Shown here piece by piece: positions 11,226 through 23,090 of a stretch of 64,000 nt of DNA; position 1 is the first letter of the stretch, and every line of letters begins with the position of its first letter. This stretch comes from Meghimatium bilineatum (taxonomy: Eukaryota; Mollusca; Gastropoda; Stylommatophora; Philomycidae): NCBI GenBank assembly GCA_034231615.1, contig CM067306.1:33872019-33936018 (forward strand). The letters are read 5' to 3'. The notes under the pieces are model-generated. The model worked only from the letters and a program-made list of their open reading frames with translations, was not told the DNA's origin and did no database searches. Both the position numbers and the translations under genes were made by a program.

Positions 11226-11656
11226 CTAAGAGAACATCTGAAGATATCTCAGCGGCGAATTTTCCTCGTGAACTTGAGCGCCAAGGATGCCAGTTTTTCC
11301 ACATAGAAAAAGGGATAATTCGCACGTTTCCTGAGTGCGCGGATGTTACATTTCGTGAGTAGTAACGTTTACTAACGTGCGTAGCTGTTTCCTCCATTGA
11401 CGTTATAAGGTATATCGACCATCACCACGTAATTTCTTGGTTATAGTGAGTTTCTTGGAAGTATTTATTTTCTGTAGCTGACATTTCTTTCTGAATGCCT
11501 CTGATGCACAATCGCCTACGATTGGAATTGAACTCTATACCTTGGCCATCACAGATGCGCTATGTGTCTCGCCACCACAGAGATTAACACTTGTAGTATA
11601 CTTGGAGTTCAATGTTTCAATCGGAATATGGCAAATGAAAGCAACAATTTGTCTCT
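11226..11656. other. No recognisable feature
   Basis: No element relative seen. The minus-strand frame 11143-11397 partly reads the 37-bp array. Confidence 0.5.
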
Positions 11657-11681
11657 AGGTGGCGAAACATTTAGAGAGCCT

Positions 11682-12305
11682 AGGTGGCGAGACAAGGCGA
11701 GACATCTGAACTACAACAAGTAAAACATTATCAATATCTGAGACACATAGTCACAAATTACGGCAGATGTAAAACAGAAGTTAAAAGGAGAATAGGAATG
11801 GTCAAAAGTACCTTCAATGATATGAGGAAATTATCAACATCTAAACAAATTACAAACAAATTAAAAATGAGAATTATAAAATGCTACATCTATTCTATAT
11901 CAATGTATGGCTCATAAAGATGGACACGAAATAAACAATTAGAAGATAGATATGATGCCTTTGGGATGTGAGAATAGGGAGAACATCATGGAAAGGGAAG
12001 AAAACAAATAAAGAGGTGCTAAAAACAATTAATATGAAGAAAGAACTACTAAGAGAAATAAAGATCAGGCAAATAAAATATTTTAACATATTACAAGACA
12101 TGACATCTTAATGAAGACCTTACTTGACGGTAAAGTCAAAGGGAAGCGAGCAAGAGGTAGGCAGAGATACAAGTGGGAGAGTAACATCACACGAGGAACA
12201 GGTTACAGTCTAGCAGAGTGCACCACCAAAACAAGAGACAAGGATGTTGGAGATCCGTTGCAGCCAGCCTTCGTTGCGAAGACGGCACTTGATGATGATG
12301 ATGAT
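11682..12305 (+). mobile_element. LINE family A, 5'-truncated copy
   Basis: Encodes the C-terminal part of a LINE reverse transcriptase in broken frames: LQQVKHYQYLRHIVTN, RRIGMVKSTFNDMRKL, then MKTLLDGKVKGKRARGRQRY and GYSLAECTTK. It ends in GAT repeats (12293-12305). A stop replaces the E of YGSETWT and a deletion follows. Flanks 11659-11681 and 12306-12328 both read GGTGGC..ACATTTAGAGAGCC with two mismatches, a likely old target-site duplication. Confidence 0.9.
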
Positions 12306-12427
12306 GGTGGCAAGACATTTAGAGAGCCATTCTCTTGTGATATAAATTGATCACAATGACCAATTGATTCGAATGGTGTTTTCTTATTCGTGACGACATG
12401 AGTTAAAATCACTATACGAACATCATT

Positions 12428-12580
12428 CGAGGAAGAACAAGAAAAATCATGGACAGATAACATCGCGGACTGGGTAGGACAACATATTTCCTCACTTGTT
12501 CGTATCGTTTCAGGATAGAAATCGCTGGATGGCAATATTACGATGCATTCAATGGGGATCCTACGACCCTGAAGGGTTAC

Positions 12581-12588
<8 letters not shown>
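12428..12588 (+). mobile_element. LINE family E, 3' terminal fragment
   Basis: Translation gives KSWTDNIADWVGQHISSLV, then DRNRWMAIL after a frameshift, then the DPEGLQ end. These are the last ~50 residues of a LINE reverse transcriptase. The (TA)n tract begins at its 3' end, so the tract may have grown from the element's tail. Confidence 0.8.

Positions 12589-12669
<81 letters not shown>
12582..12669. repeat. (TA)n microsatellite
   Basis: About 44 uninterrupted AT dinucleotides, self-complementary and able to form a cruciform. Confidence 0.99.
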
Positions 12670-12672
<3 letters not shown>

Positions 12673-12932
12673 AATAGAAGGACAACATATGTATATGTTT
12701 ATATTTCTATCTGTTTGTCCATCCATTCATCCATCCATCTTTTTCTACTCATACATCTATCATTGTTCCATCAAGACCAAATACTGGGGCAGTGGGCAGA
12801 AACTAGAATTCTGCAGTTTGAGATATCTGATGCGTGTAATGTTTTGCATGTTGATGAGACGTAAAGTCATGCCCTCTTTGATGCTTGGTCTCTATTTTAT
12901 GTTTCCCTATTTCTCTATTACTATATATCATC

Positions 12933-13105
12933 TCCCGCCGAAGACGGATGTGTTGGGCCATTGGCGCAAATAAAACGGCAACACAACGCATTTCCATTCT
13001 CTGGACTACATCCGACTGGAAATCTTGTAGGATCATTGTCCTGTTACAAGAGAAATCCAGTGGGAATTTGAGAATGAACGCTGAAGAAGAAGAAATATAT
13101 CATCT
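12933..13105 (+). mobile_element. S1 retroposon with 11-bp target-site duplication
   Basis: The 11-mer ATATATCATCT occurs at 12933-12943 and 13095-13105, exactly bounding a 151-bp element (12944-13094). The element starts CCCGCCGAAGACGGATG, contains CATTTCCATTCTCTGGAC, and ends in GAACGCTGAAGAAGAAGAA. There is no coding capacity and no clear A/B box. Frames crossing it (12885-13172 plus, 12803-13036 minus) are incidental. Confidence 0.92.
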
Positions 13106-13480
13106 GGTACCCATTTTCATGCTTGTAGTTTCAGTCTATTTTCATGCTTGTTTTGGCAGTCTAATTTCATGATTGCAGTGATAGTCTACAGGCAAAAGAG
13201 CCAGGGGTAGACCAATAGAAACACTCAGAAGAACAATACTTAGAGAAAGTAAAACAACCAATATTCATACTATTCAAGAACTGCACAGAATAGCTTTGAA
13301 CAGACAGAATTGGAGAGATCTGACCTCTGCCCTATGCGCTAACTTCAGCGCAAAAGGAAAATTAATGAATGAATGAAGTGATAGTCCATTTTCATGCTTG
13401 TAGTGGCAGTCTATTTTCATTGCCTGTAGTGGCATTCTATTTTTATGCTTCTAGTGGCAGTCTATTTTCATTTATTTTAA
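13106..13480. repeat. Tandem array, ~29-bp unit, interrupted by a LINE
   Basis: Theme GGCAGTCTATTTTCATGCTT, about three copies before and four after the insertion at 13187-13376. Confidence 0.88.
13187..13376 (+). mobile_element. 5'-truncated LINE (family B-like) with 10-bp target-site duplication
   Basis: Codes for a LINE C-terminus: RGRPIETLRRTILRES, then LNRQNWRDLTSALCAN, ending in GAAT repeats. AGTGATAGTC is present on both sides (13177-13186 and 13377-13386). That variant of the host array appears nowhere else in the array, which favours a true duplication over two array units. Confidence 0.88.
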
Positions 13481-14424
13481 GTACACCTCCAATCCTTTGT
13501 AGACAAACTTAATTTCAAACCGTGACCGAACTTATTTATAGGAGACCTGTCAACTAAAACGTAAACATGAACTAGTTTCCGGTTTGCGTAAATTCTATTG
13601 GTTGACCTTGGCTATCTTTGTCATGCGACTCCGAGTAAGTAACTAGCGACCAATCAAAAGTCCAAAAATAATCAAAAACGTAATGGACGAGGTCCAAATG
13701 AATTCAGTAAGAAGTTGCAGTACAGTCGATAGCCACGTTTAACATCTTTACACGTCGTGGCAACTTCTACAGCACAGTGGGAATCATTTTTTACGGCTTA
13801 TATATTTATGGATAACAAGAACGCATGCAGTAGCGATATACTGCTGCTTCATTGTAAACCCGTCTCTATAATATATGCCCTGCGCACTATTCTCCCCGCT
13901 GAGTCACTTATCTTTGCTGATCAGACCTCTTCGTGCTTTTAATTGGCCGTCGTCACTAAGTATGTCATACAAAGTGACCATTAATCAGTCGTACCAGACA
14001 TGGATGCATGAAACTGTGTGAGAGCAGCAAGCAGGGCATATAAGTCAAAGAAAGGCGGTCTGCATCGCACTTCTGTGCTCTTTATGCACTGGACACGTCT
14101 TTAAATTATGGAAATCCATTTTGTCACTATCACAGAATTGCTGTGCCTATTTTTAACTTGTTAAAAAGATAGTCTATGAGTCTACGGTGACACATAACTG
14201 ATTACATGTTTTAACTGAACATATAATATATATATATAATTTTCTCTGGTCTGGAGTAAAAGAATTTATGTTCCAATCTAAAAAGATGTGTTTTGTTTAC
14301 ATTGAAAATAAATTGAAATTTCTTACTCCGACTGAAATAGACATCAAATGTTTAGTTAGTCTAGAAATCGCAGCTATAATAATTGATTGTTAATACATAT
14401 AAGCATATATATATATGGTTATTT
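13481..14424. other. No gene recognised
   Basis: A segment at about 13620-13665 (ATGCGACTCCGAGTA, then AGTGACCAA-like) recurs at 37485-37525. Otherwise no recognisable feature. Confidence 0.5.
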
Positions 14425-14440
14425 CAGTGGTGTAGTGGTA

Positions 14441-15302
14441 GTCGCGATTAACTGGGTGATGAGGAAATGCACAGACCAAAAAAGCTAGAAATCAAATGGG
14501 TAAACAACAAGACCCTGGAAGATGTAACCTTCACAGATGATATTGCTCTCCTGAGTTCAACACACCAAGATCTCCAAGAAAAAACAGAAAGACTCAAATG
14601 TGTTGCACAACATATAGACCTTCAAATAAACATACATAAAACGAAAATCATAAATTTTACCGGCCTGACAGAATCAATTAAAGTAGATGAACGTTTCAAA
14701 TTTCGTATATTTGGGGAGCAAGATAACAGCAGACGGGGATATCAACTCAGAAACCTAATCGTTCTAGCCTCCAACGCTTTTAACAAACTCAATCATCTGG
14801 AGATCGAAGGTCACAAGTAACCACATCAAACTGCGACTATTCAATGCAAGTGTGATTCCATTATTGACATATGGATGTGAAAGTTGGAAATCTACCACAA
14901 TAATGGATAAGAAGTTAGTTGCCTTCGAGAATAGATACCTCAGAAAAATCACAAATACTAATTGGAAAGACTTCAAATAAACGACATACTAAGATAGGAG
15001 ATAAAACAAGAATATGTGATGAACATCATCAGAAAACGCCGATGGACATACATCGCCCACATACTTTGAATGAAGTAGGACATAATTTTACGACAAGCCT
15101 TCAAGTGGACACCAAACGGGAAAATAAAACAGAAACAGGGAAGACCAAAAACAACACTCAGAAGAACATTTATGAATGAATAAAAATCAACAGGCATAAA
15201 TGCACAAGACATGCAATTCCTAGCAACTGACGGACAGGCATGGAGAACTATGACTTTCACCCTATGTGCCAAACTTGGCAAAAGAGGAACTGACTGACAT
15301 AC
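14441..15302 (+). mobile_element. LINE family B, 5'-truncated, with 10-bp target-site duplication
   Basis: TGTAGTGGTA flanks the insert at 14431-14440 and 15303-15312. The first 118 codons (14467-14820) include FTDDIALLS, the polymerase motif C equivalent of FADD with both aspartates kept. Further on, in shifted frames, come SVIPLLTYGCESWKS and LRKITNTNWKDF, then TDGQAWRTM. It ends with GAACTGACTGACATAC. It is nearly colinear with 35160-35790 from position 14690 on. Confidence 0.92.
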
Positions 15303-15440
15303 TGTAGTGGTAACAACATTTGCCTTGCGGTCAAGATGTCTCGGAGTCATTACAAGTCTTATTCACAAGTGCATTTTTTTGGTAGTCTTAGGTCACTCGT
15401 CCGCTGGAAGCGATTTCAAGCCACAACGAGATCACGCTAT
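15303..15440 (+). mobile_element. tRNA-like SINE head, split by the LINE at 14441
   Basis: Joining 14425-14440 with 15313 onward restores an A-box-like GTGTAGTGGTAACAAC followed by TTTGCCTTGCGGTC, typical of tRNA-derived SINEs. A weak B-box-like stretch lies near 15405. The rest of the body is not delimited. Confidence 0.5.
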
Positions 15441-16147
15441 TATGTCCATACAAAACATCTTTCCTTGCAGGCAACCTGGAGAAGTGATTTTCTTATGTTT
15501 GCAAAGGGTGAGGTTTGGTTTCACCATCTACTTTTGGATTAGTCGAACGTATATGCTCGTAATCGTTTGAAGTCACTTCCAGTGGACTACTGGTCTAAGG
15601 AGATTGTCTTTTGCAGATACGGAGTTACGTGCTATTATTGATACCATTGGCAGGCAGAGTGCTGTTTAGTTGATAGTGGTGGAGTATGGATAATGAAATT
15701 TCTATACAATTAAATCACTCTTCTGTTCATTTAAAAACCTTTCGAGTTAATAAATATAAGTAAAAGACGGATATACTTGCCGCGGTAAACATGCTATAAT
15801 CCATAGGCCAAACTACGAAAAATAGAACTTTAAGTGGTTGAAAATCAGTTGTGAAAGCAATCCAACATGGCAAACAAGTAAGTGAGATACTGTGTTGTGT
15901 CTGACAACACAGTGCAACACGTGGAAATATTAAGGGAGAAACAGAAATAAGTAAGTAGTGTTGCAACAAGGTACATCAACAGAACATCAACAAAAACAGA
16001 CAATGTTTCGGCTAAAAAGACTTCATTAGGAAAAAAACCCTCAAAATATAATATTACAAAAAAGAGAATCATAATGTAAGAAAGGAGAAAAAGAACGTAA
16101 TAAAGGAGAGAAAATTACAGAAGACAAAGCAGTTGGAAGACACATTC
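15441..16147. other. No recognisable feature
   Basis: AT-rich, with no element relative I could confirm. Confidence 0.5.
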
Positions 16148-16245
16148 TTGATTCTTCTTGATTCTTGATTAGAAACTGGCTTCACAGCACGAGGGACATT
16201 CCCGAAAGTGATCCGCCCTCCGTTCCAGCAGCCATCCCAGTGTAT
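16148..16245 (+). repeat. Dispersed repeat, partner of 4468-4560
   Basis: Begins with GATTCTTCTTGATTCTTGAT and matches 4468-4560 along about 90 bp. Confidence 0.75.
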
Positions 16246-16384
16246 GTTGACTTTTAGTTCCGGTCAGGTGTTGATTGTGTGATCTTCAGGACTTTCAAAA
16301 AAAAATACTTTTCCTCCCCTCACTTCTGAATACTCCCATTTCTAACATTCTCTTTATGTGTACGTTCTCACCCTCATTGACATC

Positions 16385-17335
16385 ATCTGCATATTGAAAT
16401 GAATTTATTACTGCCTTCATTAAGTCTGCTTTCTATCTTCTCAGCAACGTGCCGTCTATCGCCGCATTGCCTGCCAATAAGTCGGCTCTCTCGTTTCCTC
16501 TTACCCCAGCATGACCAGGGCAGTATATCCATGTAATGCTTTGGACAACTGAGTTGTTCAATAAGTCCCACGATTCTTTTCTTAGCGTGAACTTTTCTAT
16601 CTTGCGCAACATGCTTTGAGAGTCTGTGAGTATTACCGAGTGTGTTGATGTATCAGTTATTAACCAATTAAGAGCTGCTGTAACTCCCTCTATCTGCATC
16701 CTCATGCTGGATGTGACAGTAGAATATGCTGAAGATTTCTCAACCAACTTCACGCCGTTTCTGTAGACAACAAAACCCCAACCGCTTTTATTTGTGTTTC
16801 TGCTAACGGAGCCATCTGTGTATATAATTATGTCTTGTGCTTTCGAGTGTAGTCGGACAAGTTCGTGCACTGTATCCCAAGCCCTGACTGCCGTCCATTT
16901 TCGACAAAGCTTTATCTAGTTGTATTATTACTTTAGTGAGTGATTTCTTCTCAGTGTCTAGCTCCACCCATTCACTGCCCTTTCCTATTTCTTCCAATTC
17001 ACATACTCCTCGCAGTGTATCTTCAGCCTCTGCCATCCATGATCTGCCACGCTTGATTCGTTTTCCTTTGACTCATCTAGACGATGGTGTAATGGGTGGT
17101 TGCTGTATTCTGTCACTTTAAGGTACGACTTAACTTGTGCTACCTGATGTCGCACTCTAATGCTGAGGAGATCAATCAGAAATCTCATAGCAGACATGGG
17201 TGTATCTCTAGTACACCCCCAGTACCGCTCTCATTGCCTCATTTTGAACTTTTTGGAAGACAAATACATCAAGACAAACTCAGTCAAGATATCACTCCTG
17301 AAAATTATCTAGCATAATTATATTAGCACTGCATA
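16385..17335 (-). mobile_element. LINE family G: reverse-transcriptase thumb and RNase H domain
   Basis: Read on the minus strand. 17335-17160 gives KVQNEAMRAVLG; 17197-16985 gives AMRFLIDLLSIRVRHQVAQV; 16870-16433 is an open RNase H domain. In that frame the catalytic acids are present: D19 (YTDGS), E61, D83 (LTDSQ) and D130 (GNERADLLAG), with H120 in PGHAGV. Two frameshifts separate the three parts. This RNase H type is found downstream of the reverse transcriptase in several LINE clades, where it removes RNA from the RNA/DNA hybrid. Confidence 0.92.
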
Positions 17336-18238
17336 TTTACAAGCTAATGTTGGTGTTTCTAGAATGACGAATTAGTGAAAGGGGGGGGGAATTAACACCC
17401 CCTCCCTACCCCCACCCACAAGTTCCACATCCTAAAGGTTTCAGTGAATTACATGCTCTGTTAAAACAATATTTACATCTTTAGTTGAGATAGCTGAACA
17501 GAAATTCCATACCCGAGAACATCATTAACAGATTGAACATAAACGAATAAGTCACAATATGGCGACAGGGAAAGGGAGACTATCGTCTAAACACATCCTT
17601 ACACCGAATCCACAAGAGCAACTCTACCGTCTACACCTTCGTAGCAACATAACAGACACCAGAACATATACCCCATTGCTGTTCCAGCTTCGCTGTTTAC
17701 ATAGCCACAATTTAGACCACAAGATCGTCTCTGTAAATAAAGTTATGGAAACCCACAGAGACCAAAAACAAACCGATATATACATGACTATAATGTGAAT
17801 GAACTGAACGAATTGAGTACATGATTTTGATTGATCACAGAAGAAAAACAGACTAGCTTCAAGAATGGAAAACCAGAATGATTTGCTTCATCTCCAGGCA
17901 ATCTATTCTTGTAGATTCTTGTTTAATGAAGCAAGTAACCAATGAGACAGTGAATTATGTAACATCAATCAGGCTTGGAATAGACCGGAATGTAGAACTT
18001 GTACGCCAGTAGTTGGAAATAGATGGCTAGACGGAGATAAATTAGTATTGAAAAGAAGAAGATATTGAGGCACAGTTGGAGATTTATGTCATGAGCAGTG
18101 GGTTAACAGAAGAGGAGATCGTGGATGTATGTGGATAAGTAGACATAGATGGATACAATAAGCAAACGGAAAAAAAATCGGGACTGAAAGATAGGATATT
18201 TTAAAAATAGATGCACTAATGTAGATGGATGTACATGT
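17336..18238. other. No gene recognised
   Basis: Includes a poly-G run facing a C-rich stretch (17382-17418). The 79-codon frame at 17559-17798 has no domain I recognise. Confidence 0.5.
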
Positions 18239-18470
18239 GTGACCCGTATCATCATCTATGACATCATTTGTGACCCGTATCATCATCTATGACATCATTT
18301 GTGACCCGTATCATCATCTATGACATCATTTGTGACCCGTATCATCATCTATGACATCATTTGTGACCCGTATCATCATCTATGACATCATTTGTGACCC
18401 GTATCATCATCTATGACATCATTTGTGACCCGTATCATCATCTATGACATCATTTGCACACGTTGTACCA
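18239..18470. repeat. Tandem array, 31-bp unit, 7 near-identical copies
   Basis: Period 31 bp (18241, 18272 and so on), theme TGACCCGTATCATCATCTA. Copies look identical, implying recent expansion or homogenisation. Confidence 0.98.
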
Positions 18471-18529
18471 TGACGTTCGTAGGGGAAACTGGTTAGAGTC
18501 TAGGAGGCTGGCGTAGCCTCTAAAAGTTG

Positions 18530-19020
18530 CAATTTCTTCAGAACAATATTATCAAACGGCTTTTGTCAACTATAACTTTGTCTTCTGAACAATTTTCTCA
18601 AACAGCTTCTGGCAACTGTAACTTTATCTTCTGAACAATTTTATCTAACGGCTTCTGACAGCTATAACTTTGTCTTCTGAACAATTTTGTCAAACAGCTT
18701 CTGACAACTATAACTTTGTCTTCTGAACAATTTTGTCAAACAACTTCTGGCAACTATAACTTTATCTTCTGAACAATTTTCTCAAACAGCTTCTGGCAAC
18801 TACAACTGTGTCTTCTGAACAATTTTGTCAAACAGCTTCAGACAACTATAACTTTATCTTCTGAACAATTTTATCAAACGGCTTCTGACAGCTATAACTT
18901 TTGTCCTTCTGAACAATTTTGTCAAACAGCTTCTGACAACTATAACTTTGTCTTCTGAACAATTTTGTCAAACAACTTCTGGCAACTATAACTTTGTCTT
19001 CTGAACAATATTGCCAAATA
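18530..19020. repeat. Tandem array, 46-bp unit, about 10.5 copies
   Basis: Theme CTTCTGAACAATTTTGTC plus AACTATAACTTTGT. One unit near 18900 has an extra base, which shifts phase. Confidence 0.97.
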
Positions 19021-19743
19021 ACATTTAAAACCGTATAAATAAACAAACATTAATATTTCCCACCTAATGCGTGTATCTTCCAGACAGGATACAAATAATT
19101 AATTCGCGTCTGCTTATTTAATGTAATCTGTTTGTGTATGTCGCGATGACGACAACCATCCGCTCTGAAAATATCACTTAGTAATTCTGGTTAATGTAAT
19201 GTCCGTTTTATTTTCTCTTTTAAAAATTAATGAAATAATTGCGTCATATCCTGTGCATGACATCATCATATCCTGTGCATGACATCATCATATCTTGCGT
19301 ATAGCATATGATATATATCTGTTTATTTTCATATTGTAGTCACTACTGACATGATGATAATGAAATAATCTCTTGAGCTGTGAGCAGATAGCTTTTTTAC
19401 TACATATTGCCTTTCTAAAGGAAGCACCGAGGTGACATCCGTACTCTCATATTACATCTGAAAGGTACGGATGTGTAAAGGGGGGGGGGGGGTTATGGAT
19501 GCATGTGTATTTCACGAAGGGAGACGTTCCGGTGCGGCAGTATACAAGGATTACGACGTGCTCTCTGGAGCACAGCACACACAGCTCGGTCAACTATTTC
19601 ATGATTTTTCTTGTTCGATTTTATTTATCTGTCCACAGTGATGGCACATCTAACATTCTCTGTCACATAGGAGTCTGGCGAAAAAGGACAACGGTGCAAT
19701 GTCCCCTGACCCACATCGCTTCATCATACATGGATATTCTTTG
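19021..19743. other. No gene recognised; poly-G run
   Basis: Short repeat of CCTGTGCATGACATCATCATAT-like sequence at 19248-19295 and a G run at 19480-19492. The frame at 19499-19744 has no recognisable domain. Confidence 0.5.
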
Positions 19744-19921
19744 AATAAAGACACACCGTCGAAGACGGATGTGTTGGGCCATTGACGCAAATAAAACAGC
19801 AACACTACGCATTTCCATTCTCTGGACTAAATTAAATTGGAAATCTTGTAGGATCATTGTCCTGTTACAAGAGAAATCTAGTGGGAGTTTGAGAATGAAC
19901 GCTGAAGAAGAAGAATAAAGA
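19744..19921 (+). mobile_element. S1 retroposon with 8-bp target-site duplication
   Basis: AATAAAGA at 19744-19751 and 19914-19921 bounds a 162-bp element very similar to 12944-13094, ending in GAACGCTGAAGAAGAAG. A C run follows at about 19979-19990. Confidence 0.85.
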
Positions 19922-20164
19922 AGATAAAAGTAACAAATTGATACAAAATGTGACAATGAGAATTTTTTCAGACTTTACCCCCCCCCCCCCTCCCAATTTA
20001 CTTAGTCGTCTCCTACCACATGCATTTAAAGAAGACAGTGGTCCTATTCTTTGTACCGTGAACTAGAAGTCCAGGCCCGGGTTGCTACAGGTCGGTCATG
20101 CCTGTTATGCACGATAACATTTCAAGAACAGAGCTATATCTGAGACGCCTTGATCTATTGTCTA

Positions 20165-20255
20165 TTGAAGGGATGGGAACCTTTGGCTCGCGAGCCAGAT
20201 GTGGCTCTATTGATGGCTGCATCTGGCTCGCGTACAAATGTTAGATTATTAAAAA
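20165..20255 (+). mobile_element. Possible hAT-type transposon terminus
   Basis: GGGAACCTTTGGCTCGCGAG followed by CCAGATGTGGCTC resembles the terminal region of hAT-like DNA transposons as I remember it. No opposite terminus or transposase was found, so this is tentative. Confidence 0.3.
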
Positions 20256-20317
20256 AATGTTTCTTTAGACTTCTTTGATCTACATATTAATTGCACATCA
20301 ATATTTCATTCTACAAA

Positions 20318-20750
20318 TGAGCTAAAGTCTACTGCAGCTCAGGAGCTAAAGTCTACTGCAGCTCAGGAGCTAAAGTCTACTGCAGCTCAGGAGCTAAAGT
20401 CTACTGCAGCTCAGGAGCTAAAGTCTACTGCAGCTCAGGAGCTAAATTCTACTGCAGCTCAGGAGCTAAAGTCTACTGCAGCTCAGGAGCTAAAATCTAC
20501 TGCAGCTCAGGAGCTAAAGTCTACTGCAGCTCAGGAGCTAAAGTCTACTGCAGCTCAGGAGCTAAAGTCTACTGCAGCTCAGGAGCTAAAGTCTACTGCA
20601 GCTCAGGAGCTAAAGTCTACTGCAGCTAGGAGCTAAAGTCTACTGCAGCTCAGGAGCTAAAGTCTACTGCAGCTCAGGAGCTAAAGTCTACTGCAGCTCA
20701 GGAGCTAAAGTCTACTGCAGCTCAGGAGCTAAAGTCTACTGCAGCTCAGC
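20318..20750. repeat. Tandem array, 24-bp unit, about 18 copies
   Basis: Unit GAGCTAAAGTCTACTGCAGC plus TCAG. GAGCT and AGCTC within each unit are inverted repeats and each unit has a CTGCAG site. Copies are almost identical; one near 20627 lacks two bases. Confidence 0.98.
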
Positions 20751-21019
20751 ATCAGAAGTGGTAAAGGAGATAAACTCTGCTGACCTAAAAGACTTAAATA
20801 GCAACCCTGCATTCATTGTAAACAGTTTTAAACATAATGTATGGCTCTCACAGAATTACATTTCAAAATATGTGGTGTCCATGGCTCTCTCAGACAAAAA
20901 GGTTCCCTTCCCTGGTCTATTGTCTGTCCCCAGGTGAACGATGATTTATCGTATTCACACTTGCCATTAAGCCTAGGTGTGGAAGCTTTAGCTGTGATTC
21001 CAAGGCCAGATGAGTCGCC

Positions 21020-21440
21020 GTAAGTCCATGTTAGCACAAAGTCTATCGTGCATGTTTTCTATCCACCGTTTTCTTGGTCGATTTTTGGCCTCATATCAGG
21101 ATATTCTTTTGTTATATGCTCATATTTAGTTTGGATTCATTCTCATAAGGTGACCGAATCATTTTATTTGCTGTCTTTCAATTTGTTCAACACATGATAT
21201 TATACTAACTCTTTACATAATCTCTTTAATTTGTTTAAATTTTAGTAATCATTTCCAGCTTTTCTCAGACACTTCATTTCACATGTAACGATTTTCCTCT
21301 GTTGTGAGGTTGTTAAAGACCATATTTGATATTGGTAGCAGAGTGTTGGTATACAAATTGTAGATATTATTTGTCTCTTGATTTTCATCTTGATCTTTTG
21401 GTGTAGAAGTAATGGTGAACGTTGTTAGGTCACTGTCTTT
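21020..21440 (-). mobile_element. LINE family D, reverse-transcriptase C-terminal remnant
   Basis: Minus-strand translation gives PTLCYQYQIWSLTTSQQRK, EMKCLRKAGN, then QIERQQIK.FGHLMRMN and RPRKRWIEN near 21075. The same blocks occur at 24715-25195. Stops and frameshifts throughout. Confidence 0.8.
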
Positions 21441-21584
21441 GCTTTCTGGCACCTTTTTTATTTTGTTCTCTATTTAGACTTCCATTTTTGGAAAACAAAT
21501 GCTGTCTAGATATTTAATATCGTGTGCTTGTTTTACTTTGGTGTTATCTATTGTTATATCCATGGGTGTAGCAGACTTCTAATT

Positions 21585-22960
<1,376 letters not shown>

Positions 22961-23090
22961 TATTTTCTGCTATCTGTAAAAGAGTGAAAAAGTATACAAT
23001 GAAATGTATAGGTGCTGCCAAAGAGCTTGGTCTAAAACCACATAACTGCAATAAATTGTATCACTTTGTCGGTACCTAAATATATATCAA

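Noticed and set aside
15985-16030. Motif GTTTCGGCTAAAAAGACTTC, with a loose parallel near 52485-52515, as a retroelement 3' end
   Set aside because: The similarity is short and no coding block of such an element lies nearby.
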